Origin: Cerasicoccus sp. TK19100
Lineage (GTDB): Bacteria; Verrucomicrobiota; Verrucomicrobiia; Opitutales; Cerasicoccaceae
Direction: 5' to 3'
Length of the DNA stretch: 64,000 nucleotides
NCBI RefSeq assembly: GCF_027257155.1
Contig: NZ_JAPWDU010000001.1
Span: forward strand, 124,001-188,000
Positions 41,521 to 52,315 of this stretch are shown here, in pieces. Under the pieces are notes generated by a model, which was not told the DNA's origin, made no database searches, and saw only the letters and a program-made list of their open reading frames with translations. Position 1 is the stretch's first letter, and each line of letters begins with the position of its first letter. The translations under genes and the position numbers were made by a program.

Positions 41521-41808
41521 TCAGGGAAAACGAGCCGCGTGCATTCGCAGGGTAGTTAGATATTGGTTGGGGCTCTGATGAAGCTGTCGTTTAAATAATT
41601 CACTGAAGTATGTTTGGTTCAGCGAGATTTGTTCATATAGCTCAGTAAGGGCAGAGTGTATCTCATAGTGCGCATGTAGCCAGCGCTTAGCGTAATCCAC
41701 TTCAGGGTGATGTTCAGGATGTAAACTACAGCAAGTTGCGACTGGCTTTGCTGAGTGGAGGGTTAGTCCTGCAGTCGCCTTTTGAAGAGTGTTCAGATGC
41801 TGATAATA
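41521..41808 (-). pseudogene. AraC-family regulator remnant (C-terminal HTH only)
   Basis: On the minus strand the frame up to the stop at 41,521 reads HPEHHPEVDYAKRWLHAHYE and then NQTYFSELFKRQLHQSPNQY LTTLR, the second helix-turn-helix of AraC/XylS proteins (S-x-x-Y-F-x-x-x-F-K-R-x-x-x-x-S-P-x-x-Y). A stop codon ends the frame about 96 codons upstream, and no start or sensor domain is present. It is a broken regulator, perhaps once controlling the carbohydrate genes to the right. Confidence 0.75.
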
Positions 41809-42124
41809 TCATTATCGGCAATCCTGATACGGATTCAGCAGCGAAATCGTGTGGCATAGAAGTGCCAATTTTGACGGTTTTTTGGCTTAGATTTTTTGTT
41901 AGATAACAATGTTAAAAAGGGCAATTGGGTGGACTTGCGGGCCGCTAGGGAAGTCAGCGAGCAGTAATCCCGATACCGCCTTCCGATATTAAACCTGTAT
42001 TGCTAGTTTGGCCGTTAGCCAGCAGGCGGGTGGTAAGATGTGAAATGAGCTGAGCAACTTTGCGTTTTAGCCAGATAAAGGCAACGGCGGACTCCATTCA
42101 CATACTAAATACCGGGACTGGTGG

Positions 42125-42174
42125 CTATGCTATGCTATGCTATGCTATGCTATGCTATGCTATGCTATGCTATG
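42125..42174 (+). repeat. Ten tandem copies of CTATG
   Basis: Fifty bp consist of ten perfect CTATG units. Such tracts change length by slippage and can act as phase-variation switches when in a promoter or coding frame. Here it lies about 330 bp upstream of the pectate-lyase-like gene and in no convincing gene. Confidence 0.9.
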
Positions 42175-42506
42175 CAGCGCAGCCATTGGCTGCCGATTTC
42201 CTCAATCTCAGTTTTACTCTTGGTTAGTGCAACTAAAGAGGGGAGCATTGAGCCAGCGAAATTCTGTTTGATTACTAGAAGTATGATGGCCTCCAGCCTT
42301 TCAAATCAATTACTCCTTTCGTGTTCAATTTATTGAGAATAAAGCATCTGTAGATTTAGCTTTATTTAGTTGGAGGGGTGAACTTCCTGTGCTGAATAAA
42401 TTAAATAATAAAACTTTACAGAGGTTTATTCCTGGGTCACAATTCTATTCCCTACTTCGAGCGTGCGTGCTAGCGCTTGCCTACTCAACCCCTAAGATGC
42501 TTACCG

Positions 42507-45266
42507 ATGTTCACTACCCCATGGGCGTGTTTGCGCGCCACTTCGTTGTCTTTGCTATCTATCATTGCTCTCAGCCTTTCGTTGATTAATCAACGAAGCG
42601 AAGGAGCTACGAACTCAGAAAATGTGCCGTTCTCTGATTTTCCATCTCGTTTGCAGGACAATGCGTCTTTGCATCCATGGGAGAAGGGATTTCTTGATGT
42701 AACAAAGGCTCCCTACGGCGCGGCGGGTGATGGAATTACGGATGATACTGTGGCAATTCAAAGTGCGATTGACGATGCCTACTCCAGTAACTTGGCTGTC
42801 CATTTCCCTGCTGGCACATATTTGGTTAGTGACCAACTGCAATGTAAGCAAATTCCGCCTCAAGGATTAAATGGGAACTTAAAATTTTGCCACATATTGA
42901 TAGGCGAAAAAGGTGCAATGCCCACCATCAAGCTGGCAGACGATTCCAATGTGCAGGATAATCTTTTATTTCATTTTCAGTATTACGACAAATATACTCA
43001 GTCACCAGATGCCTCGCGTCAGTACGGCTCCACGCTTCGCGGATTCAATATTGATATGGGGGAGAACCCAACCGTTGACGCCATCAGCATGGACGGCGCT
43101 CAGGCCTGCGTCATCGAAGATGTCGTTATCTCCGGGAATTTTAAAGTAGGTGTCCACGGAATACCCGGGTCGGGCGGCAGTATCAACGGCCTTAAAGTCA
43201 TTGGCGGTGAGATAGGAATACTATGCGATGAATACCGGCCGAATCCAGTGCTAGTCGGTATCGAGCTGGAGGGGCAGAATTCATGTGGCGTTAAAATTAC
43301 CAACTCACGCGGTCCTGTGTGCCTGGTCGGATTCAACATTACAAGCCAAGTAAACCCCAGTCCGTCCTACCGTGCTGTTTATGCAAAAACCTACGACAAC
43401 GACTCTGCCAATCCACGTGGTGACTTGGTGCTCATCGATGGTCAAATTACCGTGAACGGTGCTGCAGGTTTAGCGGTTTATAACTACCGGCAGAATGTCA
43501 CTATGCGTAACGTCTATATTAAGGCGGAAAGGATGGTCGTGGACTACCTTGGAACGCTAGCGGGCGATGCATCCAAATTCTTTCACATACCAAGTTTTGT
43601 TTATGCGACTGCCGTGACTGAAGCAACCGTGGTCCGCGATTCAGTCGATTGGCATGCAGCGGAACCGCAAGACGATTACAGCGAACATGAACCTATTGTG
43701 GAAAAGGAACCTCCAGCAGACCTGATTGAGCGTCACCTGCCAGGCACCTTCCCATCATGGGAGGACAATAATCTGTATGATGTGGTTGACCGATGGTGGA
43801 TCCACGTTACGCCGGATGACCCGAGCGATGATGACGCTGTCGGCATCCAGGAGGCCATTGATTTTGTCGCTGGTAGTAACTGGTTGAAAACGGTTTTTCT
43901 GCCACGGGGGCATTACCACCTGAAGAGCGGCATTACGTTGAAGGCTGGTGTCAATTTAATCGGGGCTGCTAAGAACCTTTCGGTATTACATGTGGACGAA
44001 TCATTGCCTCAATCGACACCCATAACGGTTGTCGAAACCGAAGATACAGAGGGGACCATTCGTATCGGGGACTTAGCCATTCATTCCGCAATGGGGGATG
44101 AGGCATCGAACTTTAAGAATGTCACGCTGTTGAAAGTTCAGACCAGCAATACGATTCTCAAAGACTTCATCATCACGAAGTATAACACAGAACCGACTAA
44201 TCAGGTAGTCGTAGGCGAACCACAAGTTCGGTTTGCGGGGCATGCGGGTGGTCGCGTGTATAATCTCTGTCAGTATCGTTTTGTCGTCACGAGCTCACAG
44301 GCGGGTTACGAGGATTTCCGTTTACTCGATATTGAGGGGACGTATTTTCCGCTCTATTTCTATTCTCCAAGTATCGAGCATTGTCGGCATGGCCCGCCAG
44401 CAATTGAGATCAACGGTTCGGAAAATATACACATTGTCGGGATGAAAACCGAGGGTAACAAGCTCTTGAGCCTCAACAATACGATGAATTTTTCGATGTT
44501 TGGTTTATCCGGAAATATAGTTCCGCATTCTGAAGAGGGTTCAGATATTATTGATATTTCCGGGAACTCAGACCGCATTTGGCTCTCTACGCTGGATCGG
44601 AAACATAGTATTGCGGAAAACGATAATTACTGGATCACGAGCCCTACTGAAGCAGTCACGGATACTTTGCCCGTTGCGCTTTATCAAAAAGGGGATGTTT
44701 CAAGAATGGCTCCGGGCATGACCGAGAATTTTGATGATGCCCAGTCGTTGTTCAGCAATGTTAATGGCGTTAACTTCTTCTACAATCTGGGAGAGTTGTG
44801 CTATGCGGGGACTGCTGGGTGGACGGTGACGTGTCCCTCCGATCGTCTACAGGGAGTTAATTACGAAGTCGGCGTCGATCTGTGCATGGATCAGATTCCT
44901 GGAGCTTCTTGGGCGACGCCAACACTGATCTTTAAGTCCGTGGACAATGATTCTGACTATACTGCGCGGATTAAAAGTAACGGTAACTTGCTCATTGAAG
45001 GGCCGGGCGGCTTAAAGATTGAAGGCAATGTCTCTTCTCTCCTCAGCGACCCGCTTAATCCGGTAACTGCCTGGAATAATTTGGCTGTGCAGGTTCACAG
45101 TGGCAACGCCGAGTTCCTCATTAATGGCGTCAAAGCATCGAGCGTGAATGGAAGCTTAATGATCGCCAATGATCCGGGCTTGGAGATTGCCGGCGATTTT
45201 GGTTTGATCGGTCGGAATGGCATGGCCAGCCGCTTTGATAACTTTTTTTACTACGGGCTTGAATAG
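42507..45266 (+). CDS. Secreted pectate-lyase-fold (right-handed beta-helix) protein, two repeats
   Basis: The ATG at 42507 gives about 919 aa with a signal peptide ([20 protein letters not shown]). Two pectate-lyase-3-type starts are visible. The first is [20 protein letters not shown] and [10 protein letters not shown]; the second, about 380 residues on, is [19 protein letters not shown] and [12 protein letters not shown]. Each begins a beta-helix domain. The C-terminus is a concanavalin-like domain ([20 protein letters not shown]). Such proteins cleave or bind polysaccharides outside the cell. The substrate is unknown. It begins the carbohydrate locus that includes GH130, sulfatase and transporter genes. 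Confidence 0.8.
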   Translation: MFTTPWACLRATSLSLLSIIALSLSLINQRSEGATNSENVPFSDFPSRLQDNASLHPWEKGFLDVTKAPYGAAGDGITDDTVAIQSAIDDAYSSNLAVHFPAGTYLVSDQLQCKQIPPQGLNGNLKFCHILIGEKGAMPTIKLADDSNVQDNLLFHFQYYDKYTQSPDASRQYGSTLRGFNIDMGENPTVDAISMDGAQACVIEDVVISGNFKVGVHGIPGSGGSINGLKVIGGEIGILCDEYRPNPVLVGIELEGQNSCGVKITNSRGPVCLVGFNITSQVNPSPSYRAVYAKTYDNDSANPRGDLVLIDGQITVNGAAGLAVYNYRQNVTMRNVYIKAERMVVDYLGTLAGDASKFFHIPSFVYATAVTEATVVRDSVDWHAAEPQDDYSEHEPIVEKEPPADLIERHLPGTFPSWEDNNLYDVVDRWWIHVTPDDPSDDDAVGIQEAIDFVAGSNWLKTVFLPRGHYHLKSGITLKAGVNLIGAAKNLSVLHVDESLPQSTPITVVETEDTEGTIRIGDLAIHSAMGDEASNFKNVTLLKVQTSNTILKDFIITKYNTEPTNQVVVGEPQVRFAGHAGGRVYNLCQYRFVVTSSQAGYEDFRLLDIEGTYFPLYFYSPSIEHCRHGPPAIEINGSENIHIVGMKTEGNKLLSLNNTMNFSMFGLSGNIVPHSEEGSDIIDISGNSDRIWLSTLDRKHSIAENDNYWITSPTEAVTDTLPVALYQKGDVSRMAPGMTENFDDAQSLFSNVNGVNFFYNLGELCYAGTAGWTVTCPSDRLQGVNYEVGVDLCMDQIPGASWATPTLIFKSVDNDSDYTARIKSNGNLLIEGPGGLKIEGNVSSLLSDPLNPVTAWNNLAVQVHSGNAEFLINGVKASSVNGSLMIANDPGLEIAGDFGLIGRNGMASRFDNFFYYGLE

Positions 45267-45340
45267 TAATGAGCGCTGCGGCCCTGCCGCAGAAAGCTTC
45301 GCCAGGGAAGAGCGCTTCTGTTTCGAGCCAAGCTTGGATC

Positions 45341-47349
45341 TTACTCCGTCTTGGGAGCGGGCAGCCAGGATACGGGCTTGCCGTCGGCGAGGACATTGAG
45401 CTCCTGTGGGTAGTCACACCAGAAGGGAATCTGTTTTCCGGTATTGAAAGCGAGCAATAGGCGATGAGGCCCGGCTGAGAGTTCGGCGGTGGCGTTGTCC
45501 TCAAGCGTAACCTCCTGGCCATCGATCGCGACCAAGGCGATTTTCAAGGCGCTCGTGATGGTGACTGTAGATGGCTTGGGTAGCGTAAAGTCGGCCACGA
45601 CAGGGATGATGCTTGGCTTGCGGCTGAAGGGCTTCGCGTATTCGCGCCAGGCGGTCTCGGTGCCGGAGATGGTCACCAGGTCGCGGGAAAAGCGCGTGCG
45701 CTGCTCGCTGTCACTGATGTGCCAGTCGGCTCCGGGCGTGTCGCCGATGGCGGTGAGGGCTGCGTCCGTGGCACTGAAAGGCACCACCTGTTGCAGGTCG
45801 ATGCTGTCGGGGGCAAAGGGGCCAGCCGAGGCGAATGCATCTCGCACGCAGTTTTGGGCCGTGGTGTCGGCCACGCCGCGGTAGACGGCGTATAGGCGGC
45901 AGGCTTCGCTGCCCTGGATGAAGTCCAGCTGCGCTACGGCAAACTCGGCACCGTCGGTCATGATCGGGTCGTGGCTGGCTAGTTCGCCGGAAAAGGTTTT
46001 GGAGATGCTTCCCTTGGGCTTAAGGTCAAGGTTGCCGGCGTACTGGACACCCTGCGCATAGGCTGGGTGAAGGCGCAGGATGATGCTGCCGTTGCGGAGT
46101 TCCGTGTTGCTGTCGTTGGTTACCTCAAGGCTCCACCCGCCCTCGTTGGTGGGCTTCAGCTCCACTTCGATGCCGGGGAACTCGCTCGCGGTGTGCGGGG
46201 CGTCGGCAAAGCCCAGGCCGCAAGACAGCCAGTCAATCTTGCTGGTGGTCGGTTCGTATGGCGGGTAGGGCAGGTTGAGCAGCCAGGTGTTGGGCTGCTG
46301 CCCAGGGGTGACGCTCAGAGTCTGGATCGATAGCGCCTGGCTTCCGGGCACCTGACTGTTGAGGGTGATCTTGCCTGGCTTCGGGCCGGTTAACACCAGG
46401 GTGAGCGGCACGGCTGCCCCGGCGATCGATGCGCGCGGGCGGGTCACGGTGTAGGCATCCGTCTGCCCGGCTACAGGTTCGATGCTGGTGTGCAGGGCCT
46501 GAAAGCGGTAGGCGCTGATGTTGGTCTGAGTTTCATACCAGAAGTCGTCCCGGCCCATGTACTCGGCCAGCAGTGGCTTGAACTTCTCCAGCTCGGCGGC
46601 GGACTGCCAGGGGTGCACGCCAACGCTGATAACCGGTGTGTGCGTTTGGGCGGCTGATGGATTGGAAAGCACCTTGTCCATCTGCTTCCGGAAAGAGCCG
46701 GCATTGACCTTACGGTCGCCGGGCTTGACCTCAATCACCGTCGAGGCATAGCCCTCGGGCATATGCGGGTTCTTCAGGATGAACCGGTCGTAGACGCTGC
46801 TGTGGAAGCCGCTGTTTAGCCAGGCCCGGGTGATCCGCTTCAGCGCGGCGGGTCCGACCGCTCCTGAAAGCGGCCAAAGGGGAAGGCGAAAGAGTTGAGC
46901 GTGGTGTCGGTTTCGCTTTCGCGTTCGATGCGGTTAAAGAGAATTTCGTCAAAGACCGTGTTGGCGTTGGCCGTGGTCAGGTAGAGGTGGTTGGTGGTGT
47001 GCCCGCCGACGCTTGTGCCCTTGGTGCTGAGCTGCTGGGCAAAGGGTGCCGCAGTGTCCTCGCGCGACCCGTTGAGGTAAAAGGACCCCTTCAAGCCGAT
47101 TTCGGCCATGGCGGCCTGCATGTTGAGCGCATTGAGGTTGTTGTCGTCCCAGCGGGTGGTGAAGGCCCAGGTCTTGTTGTCGTAGACTGGGGCGATCTCG
47201 ATTTTGACGGGAGCGCCCGAGATGATGAGATTCTCCGCTATGGTCGGGTAGGGCAATGCGGGCTTCTGTTTGCTGTCGGCCGCGGTGGCTCCGGTCGCGC
47301 CGAGGGCGCCGAGTGTCAGCATGGCAAGTGTGGTCGGGATACTGGGCAT
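45341..47349 (-). pseudogene. Polysaccharide deacetylase-like secreted protein, frameshifted
   Basis: The frame starts at 47349 with a signal peptide (MPSIPTTLAMLTLGALGATG). It contains NodB-like motifs: FTTRWDDNN (metal Asp pair) and GGHTTNH (H-x-x-x-H). The frame ends at 46,840, but the protein clearly continues in another frame from about 46,860 (AVGPAALKRITRAWLNSGF, then SVGVHPWQSAAELEKFKPLL) down to 45,341. A one-base loss near 46,853-46,866 explains it; a sequencing error is possible. The C-terminal 350 residues are a separate beta-rich domain. The segment is clearly richer in G+C than its neighbours, suggesting recent acquisition. Confidence 0.75.
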
Positions 47350-47474
47350 GGCGTGGGGCGTCTCGTAAATTGGGTTAGGTCGGAAAAGGCTGGGCTTCAG
47401 CGCTGGCAGTGTGTTGACAAGCGTCCGGCACAATGGTTTGCGCCAATGAAATCTATAGAGACTGGGCCATGGTG

Positions 47475-48497
47475 CTAGGTCAATGGCTCAATGGAGGCTA
47501 GCAGGTCATCGAGCTTGCCTTCTGCTAACGCGACTACGGTGTCGGCTGCTCCGTAATACATTTTTACGGTATTGTCGTCTTCGAGAATGAAGCCGCCCGG
47601 GAATATCACTGAGCCCCGGAAGCCATCTAGCTCGTAGGGGGCTTCAGATTTGAGCAGCGGCCGTCTAGTCATGCCAATGACCTCGGAAGGATTATCCAAG
47701 TCGAGGAGCATGAGCCCGGCTACATACTCTTTATACCATTCGCCGTGGTGAGCCCAGGTTCCGAGGTTGCGATCCGGATTATTGGTGACCGCGTGGAAAG
47801 TGGTGAGCCATCCTTTCTCGGTTTTGATTGGAGGAGCGCCGGGACCGATCTTCGCGTTTCCGCATTCGACTTCCTCAGCCCCAAGTAAGAGCTTGTGGTT
47901 GCCCCAGAATCTGCCATCGGAAGACTCGCTTATCCAAATATCAAAGGATTCCTTTGTTCTGAAGTAGAGCGGAAAAGGACGGTCCAGACGCAAAATATTC
48001 CCGTTAACTCGTTCGGGGAAAAGCACCATGTTCCGGTTTTCCGGCAGAGAGATGTGTAGCAGAGTCCAGTTGCGGAAGTCTTTGCTGCGGGCTAGACCGC
48101 CGCGGATGCCATGGGCGGTATCGAGTGCAAAGCAGAGGTAAATCTCACCATCGATGACGGTGATGCGCGGGTCATAAATACGGACGAGCTCTTCGTCGCC
48201 GAAGCGCGCGGCATACTCGCCTTTCAGCCATGATCGCATTTTGTCCTGATCAAAAACTGGCTCCTTGTCTACCGTCCAAGCGTAGCCATCTTGGCTGCTC
48301 GCCAGTCCAATGCGGGTCATGCGGGCATTTGGCTTTTCTTTACTGCCGCTATCGGTGCGAAAGAGCATCTTGTATTCTCCGTCCCATTTGCAAACGCCAG
48401 CATTGAAGACGGACATGCAGTCCCAGGGGATGTTGTCTTCGCAGAGAATCGGGTTGTTGGTGATGCGCTTCAGGAGTGCGGTGTCGACTGTTGTCAT
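47475..48497 (-). CDS. GH130-family glycoside phosphorylase/hydrolase
   Basis: This 340-aa protein is a cytoplasmic five-bladed beta-propeller type by motif: LVRIYDPRITVIDGEIYLCF (contains the YDPR segment carrying the likely catalytic Asp), NRNMVLFPERV, IGPGAPPIKTEKGWL and GVSVIFPGG-type FRGSVIFPGGFILEDD. These are GH130 signatures. Members phosphorolyse or hydrolyse beta-mannosides. The reaction here (phosphorylase or hydrolase, and the exact linkage) cannot be told. It lies in the same orientation between the deacetylase remnant and the sulfatase gene, suggesting breakdown of a mannose-containing, sulfated and acetylated glycan. Confidence 0.88.
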   Translation of the reverse strand: MTTVDTALLKRITNNPILCEDNIPWDCMSVFNAGVCKWDGEYKMLFRTDSGSKEKPNARMTRIGLASSQDGYAWTVDKEPVFDQDKMRSWLKGEYAARFGDEELVRIYDPRITVIDGEIYLCFALDTAHGIRGGLARSKDFRNWTLLHISLPENRNMVLFPERVNGNILRLDRPFPLYFRTKESFDIWISESSDGRFWGNHKLLLGAEEVECGNAKIGPGAPPIKTEKGWLTTFHAVTNNPDRNLGTWAHHGEWYKEYVAGLMLLDLDNPSEVIGMTRRPLLKSEAPYELDGFRGSVIFPGGFILEDDNTVKMYYGAADTVVALAEGKLDDLLASIEPLT

Positions 48498-48574
48498 GGT
48501 AATGCTACAGGGGTGATGTATTTTTAGCCATTAGAAATGTGGCGTGCATTCGGGGAAAATGAGTCACTTGACGC

Positions 48575-50095
48575 TCAGTGGCAGGCGGTCAGTTGGCGGG
48601 ATATTGCATTGCCCAATGGAAAGTGCGATTGGGGAATGTCGCGGGCCTGTGTCGTTTGGGGAACGATGTCCGCAGTCTCGAAAAGGTGACGCAGGATGCG
48701 TTGATATAGATCCTTTCGCTCGGAATCATAATCCGGGTCATTGATTCGATTGATGCACTCGTTGGGGTCCTTTTCTAAGTCATAAAACTCGTCGCTTTCG
48801 TAGAGTCGCATGATTAGTTTGAATCTATGTGTGCGGCACATTACGGCCTTACCGTGTGCGGTGAAATCTTCTGTTTGGATTCGTGCGCGCGGTGCATACA
48901 AATTAGTCGGATCATCTAAATCATCGGACTCGGCACAGTGGGATTCTTTGTCGCAGCGGCCTCCTTCTGTGAAGACTGCGTCTCTGTGCTCGCCCGACGG
49001 GTCTTTCAGTAATGGAAGAAGTGTACGGCCAAAATGTGTGTACTTAGGTTTAATGCCTACCATGTCGTAGACCGTCGCCGGGAAATCGACTAACTCGACA
49101 AGTGCATTGCATATGCCGGATTGACTCTTTGCTTTTGCCGGTGGCTTAATAATTAAAGGCACTCGAACAAGACAATCCTCCATTAAGTTTTGTGCTTTTT
49201 CGACAAGACCGTAGTCACCGGTAAAGTCTCCATGGTCAGAGAAGAGGAAGAACGCGGTCTCGTCGTAATGTCCCGATTGCTGTAATGCTGTTAGCAGTAT
49301 GCCCGCCTGATCATCCACGCGCGCACACATTTCGTAGTAGGTTGCTCTTAATTCAGACCACCATTTTTCGGGTTTATCTGTAAGTCCTAAGCCATCGAGT
49401 AGCTGCTGGTGCATGCGAGGTTTTCCATGGGTCGATTCTGCGGTAATCCTGCTAGGGATTTGATTCCGCTGGACCGAACCGTAGTAGGGTTGCTCGACAC
49501 CGTATGGTGGATGAGGATACTGAATTGAAAGGAAAACGCAGAAGGGTCTGCTATCGTTGTAACTTTCAATAAAGTTTTGGGCCGCTAATACATGGGACCA
49601 GTCGCTATCTAAATATACATCTTCACCTTCGTTTTTCTTCAGTTCGCCCGCATAAAATGAAAAGTCAGGTTTTTGTGGCGTTCCTTTTCTCCATGACTGG
49701 TCAATGTGAAGATTTTTGTGGGTTTCTTCTGGCAGATGCCGTTCGTCGCATAGCTCTGAAAAGGCATCTTCATCTGACATTAGATCGTTCTTTCCTCCCC
49801 ACCAAATATAGTAGCCTGCGTTCTTCAGTTCGCGCAAAAGGCAGGGTTCATCGCGTGTCAGAGGATGATTCATGCTACGATGTCCTCGGGTGTGGGGGTA
49901 CCATCCAGTCATGAATGAGCATCTGCTTGGGGTGCATACTGGATTCTGGCAGTAGGCTTGGGAGAAAGAAACTGCATCCTCGGATACCAAGCGGTCGATG
50001 TTTGGTGTGACGGCTGCCGGGTTTCCCAAATGTCCCATGACATCACCTCTCCATTGGTCGGGGATGAAAATTACTAAATTGGGGCTATTACTCAT
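48575..50095 (-). CDS. Type I sulfatase
   Basis: The ATG at 50095 (MSNSPNLVIFIPDQWRGD) gives 506 aa. The formylglycine signature is NPVCTPSRCSFMTG, with C54 the residue oxidised to formylglycine by the FGE enzyme. The metal-binding Asp in IPDQ (D13) and later FSDHGDFTGDYG match the arylsulfatase fold. It removes sulfate esters from a polysaccharide. No signal peptide is evident from this start, so it would be cytoplasmic unless the longer in-frame start (50131) is used. It belongs with the GH130 gene below it. Confidence 0.92.
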   Translation of the reverse strand: MSNSPNLVIFIPDQWRGDVMGHLGNPAAVTPNIDRLVSEDAVSFSQAYCQNPVCTPSRCSFMTGWYPHTRGHRSMNHPLTRDEPCLLRELKNAGYYIWWGGKNDLMSDEDAFSELCDERHLPEETHKNLHIDQSWRKGTPQKPDFSFYAGELKKNEGEDVYLDSDWSHVLAAQNFIESYNDSRPFCVFLSIQYPHPPYGVEQPYYGSVQRNQIPSRITAESTHGKPRMHQQLLDGLGLTDKPEKWWSELRATYYEMCARVDDQAGILLTALQQSGHYDETAFFLFSDHGDFTGDYGLVEKAQNLMEDCLVRVPLIIKPPAKAKSQSGICNALVELVDFPATVYDMVGIKPKYTHFGRTLLPLLKDPSGEHRDAVFTEGGRCDKESHCAESDDLDDPTNLYAPRARIQTEDFTAHGKAVMCRTHRFKLIMRLYESDEFYDLEKDPNECINRINDPDYDSERKDLYQRILRHLFETADIVPQTTQARDIPQSHFPLGNAISRQLTACH

Positions 50096-50223
50096 GCGGC
50101 ATGAACTGTTTATGAAAACACTGTGCTGCATAAATAAATAAAATAATCAATACAGGGCAAGGCTATTATGCCGTCAAATCTCACTCGATGCAAAATTTTG
50201 GGCCTACCTCCTAATCGCTTAGG

Positions 50224-51321
50224 TTATTCACTTAACTCGTCCAGGAACTGTGGTTCCAGCCGGTACCTGGTTCCTGGGGATGCTTTTTCCTCGCCCTCTA
50301 GTAGCTCCAAGGCGCGAGTAAGTGTGTTTTCCACTCGGTAGCCTAGCCAGTGCACATCTGGGTCTAGCTTTTTTGCTGGGGCTGGCCAGTTCATGTGAGC
50401 CACAACGCAAATATCTTTCCCCGGTCGCAGGCCGCGATCGCGAATCGCCTTTAGCACTCCTGGGGCAAGGTTTTCATCGGCTACCATGAGCGCATTGGGG
50501 CGCTTTGATCGCGGTGCCTCGAGTAGTAGGCGAGTTATTTTTTCTGAGAGGTTGAGCGGGGCTCGGGGTAACTGGTAAAGCCAATAGTCGTGTATTTCAA
50601 AGCCCTTAGTGCGAAAATAATCGATGTCATACCGGACTGGCGGGATCGTTAGCCAAGCGAGGCGTGTTGCCTTGTTTGCCTTAAAGCGGTCTAAAGCCTT
50701 CTCCACGAATAGATCGTAAGAAGAATTAATCATGGTGACGCTCGGGTTTATGTCAAAAAGAGCGTCGGGCACAAAGATTGATGTTAGTGGTATGCTGGTT
50801 TCTTGAAATTGGGTATCAGCATAAATTTCTACGGCTTCCAGTGATGCAATGACTCCTGCTAGACGACAATGACGGATGTCCTCTTTCAATTGCTGCCATG
50901 TGTCGCTTCTCTTTTGTCGATTTACATTATAGTACCGCTTAAAGCTATAGCTTTCAAAATTATTAAACACGGAAGGAACTGATCTGTCTAGTAGGCGATT
51001 GAAGCGAGGCCAGTCTTCATCCTTTGGGGATTGCTGGTAGACGAGTCCAATGCGATGCAGGTGCGGTGGCTTTCCCCCCACGAAAAGTCCCCCGCGCTCC
51101 ACGCTGCGCAAAAAGCCTTCTTCCTTAAGCTGGTTGATCGCATTCTGGATTGTGAATCGGCTGACTTGAAAGCGCTCCGATAATTCATTGTAGGTCGGGA
51201 GTTTTTCATCTTTTCGCAGCAAGCCGGACGTTATTTCATTCCGCAGCGTGTCGGTAACTCGTCCGGTGCGGGTTTCTTGCCATTTCCACTTGGGTGTGTG
51301 GTTGGTGTCTTTTTTGGCCAT
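50224..51321 (-). CDS. GntR-HTH / LacI-type sensor transcriptional regulator
   Basis: This 365-aa protein has an N-terminal GntR winged helix (residues about 18-80, TDTLRNEITSGLLRKDEKLP, then SRFTIQNAINQLKEEGFLRS). The periplasmic-binding-like C-terminal domain (HRIGLVYQQSPKDEDWPRFN, NALMVADENLAPGVLKAIRD, KDICVVAHMNW) is that of LacI/GalR sensors. This combination is common in Verrucomicrobiota carbohydrate loci. It would sense a sugar and regulate the sulfatase/GH130 genes or the divergent gene set. The 270 bp upstream to the pseudopilin gene shows no clear operator. Confidence 0.88.
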   Translation of the reverse strand: MAKKDTNHTPKWKWQETRTGRVTDTLRNEITSGLLRKDEKLPTYNELSERFQVSRFTIQNAINQLKEEGFLRSVERGGLFVGGKPPHLHRIGLVYQQSPKDEDWPRFNRLLDRSVPSVFNNFESYSFKRYYNVNRQKRSDTWQQLKEDIRHCRLAGVIASLEAVEIYADTQFQETSIPLTSIFVPDALFDINPSVTMINSSYDLFVEKALDRFKANKATRLAWLTIPPVRYDIDYFRTKGFEIHDYWLYQLPRAPLNLSEKITRLLLEAPRSKRPNALMVADENLAPGVLKAIRDRGLRPGKDICVVAHMNWPAPAKKLDPDVHWLGYRVENTLTRALELLEGEEKASPGTRYRLEPQFLDELSE

Positions 51322-51594
51322 TGGTAGAATCCTCGTATGCCCTGAATGATAATCAATACTGAAATGTGTCGAACGCGCGAAGTGCGCGGTCCAGGGAGTG
51401 TTTGTTGCTTAGGGGGATTGACCTGTTGTGGGTTGCTTCCAGTTGGTTTGGCCGCTGGATTGGGATTGGGAGGGGCAGGTTTCGTGCAGAAAGAATGGGC
51501 AACGATTTCTAGTGCAGAAAATAAAAGAATAATAATCTTTACAGATGGCGGGTCGTGGACTAAAAATCTATCCATCAATAACCCCAGATAGCAT

Positions 51595-52278
51595 ATGTTT
51601 ACCCCGAAAAATGATTATCCCTTAAGGCTTAGGAGGGCATTTACTCTGACAGAGATGCTTGTAGCCATGGCGATTGTGGCGATTCTTGCCACAATTCTTA
51701 TTCCCGCAATTTCAAGTGCTTTGCAGAGGTCACGGAGTGTAACATCAATTTCGAATATGAAGCAAATCGGTGTTGCTGCTACGTTGTTTAGCCAGGATCG
51801 GAACGGTTCTATTCCATCAGCCTGGGATGCGGCGAACTCGAGGTCTTGGATGCAGCAATTGCAAGCATATGAGCTAGCGTATAAAGAGTCTCAAGATTAC
51901 ATGTTTTGCCCGCTTATGGTTAGTAAGAACGCTTCTGATAATACCACTAAGGTTACGTCTTACGCCATGAATAATCAGATTGGAGATCGCACTGGTAAGA
52001 AGGCATGGGAGGGAATTAATACAATTTTCCAGTGCGTTAACCCCAGCGATACGGCCTTGCTCTTCAATTCGTTTTATCATTCCGGCGGGACTAGTTGGAA
52101 ATTTTCAGCCACTTCAAATCAAAGCTCAAATCTTGTGATCCCTGCCGACGGGGAAAGCGTTTACGTGCTGTTCTTGGATGGATCTGTTCAAGCAATACCT
52201 GCCACTGATGGACGCTTGCCTGGGGGTACGGACGAAGTCGATGCGGATAAGCGCAAGCTTTTCTGGAATGGTCGCTAA
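51595..52278 (+). CDS. Type II secretion-like pseudopilin (prepilin-type N-terminus)
   Basis: This 227-aa protein has the N-terminal prepilin motif RRAFTLTEMLVAMAIVAILA, with cleavage expected before Phe and Glu at +5, followed by a hydrophobic helix and a globular domain. Such proteins are numerous in Planctomycetes and Verrucomicrobiota carbohydrate loci (DUF1559 or related) and may work with surface polysaccharide handling; the role is unknown. It is followed 37 nt later by the GH5-like gene, so the two are probably one unit. Confidence 0.85.
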   Translation: MFTPKNDYPLRLRRAFTLTEMLVAMAIVAILATILIPAISSALQRSRSVTSISNMKQIGVAATLFSQDRNGSIPSAWDAANSRSWMQQLQAYELAYKESQDYMFCPLMVSKNASDNTTKVTSYAMNNQIGDRTGKKAWEGINTIFQCVNPSDTALLFNSFYHSGGTSWKFSATSNQSSNLVIPADGESVYVLFLDGSVQAIPATDGRLPGGTDEVDADKRKLFWNGR

Positions 52279-52315
52279 CCCGGGCTTTTCCTCCCTACGC
52301 AATTATATTTTCCAC

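Larger units (their letters stand above)
40707..42506. other. 1.8-kb intergenic/degenerate region
   Basis: No intact gene is supported here. It contains the tRNA 3' fragment (40,891-40,919), a sequence repeated at 60.7 kb (41,092-41,190), an AraC remnant (41,521-41,808) and the CTATG tract (42,125-42,174). The remainder (for example 41,336-41,520 and 41,850-42,120) shows nothing I can identify. The composition of decayed pieces fits an old element boundary. Confidence 0.6.

Noticed and set aside
42121-42336. Open frame through the CTATG tract
   Set aside because: It consists of the translated pentamer repeat followed by a non-conserved tail; no gene-like features.
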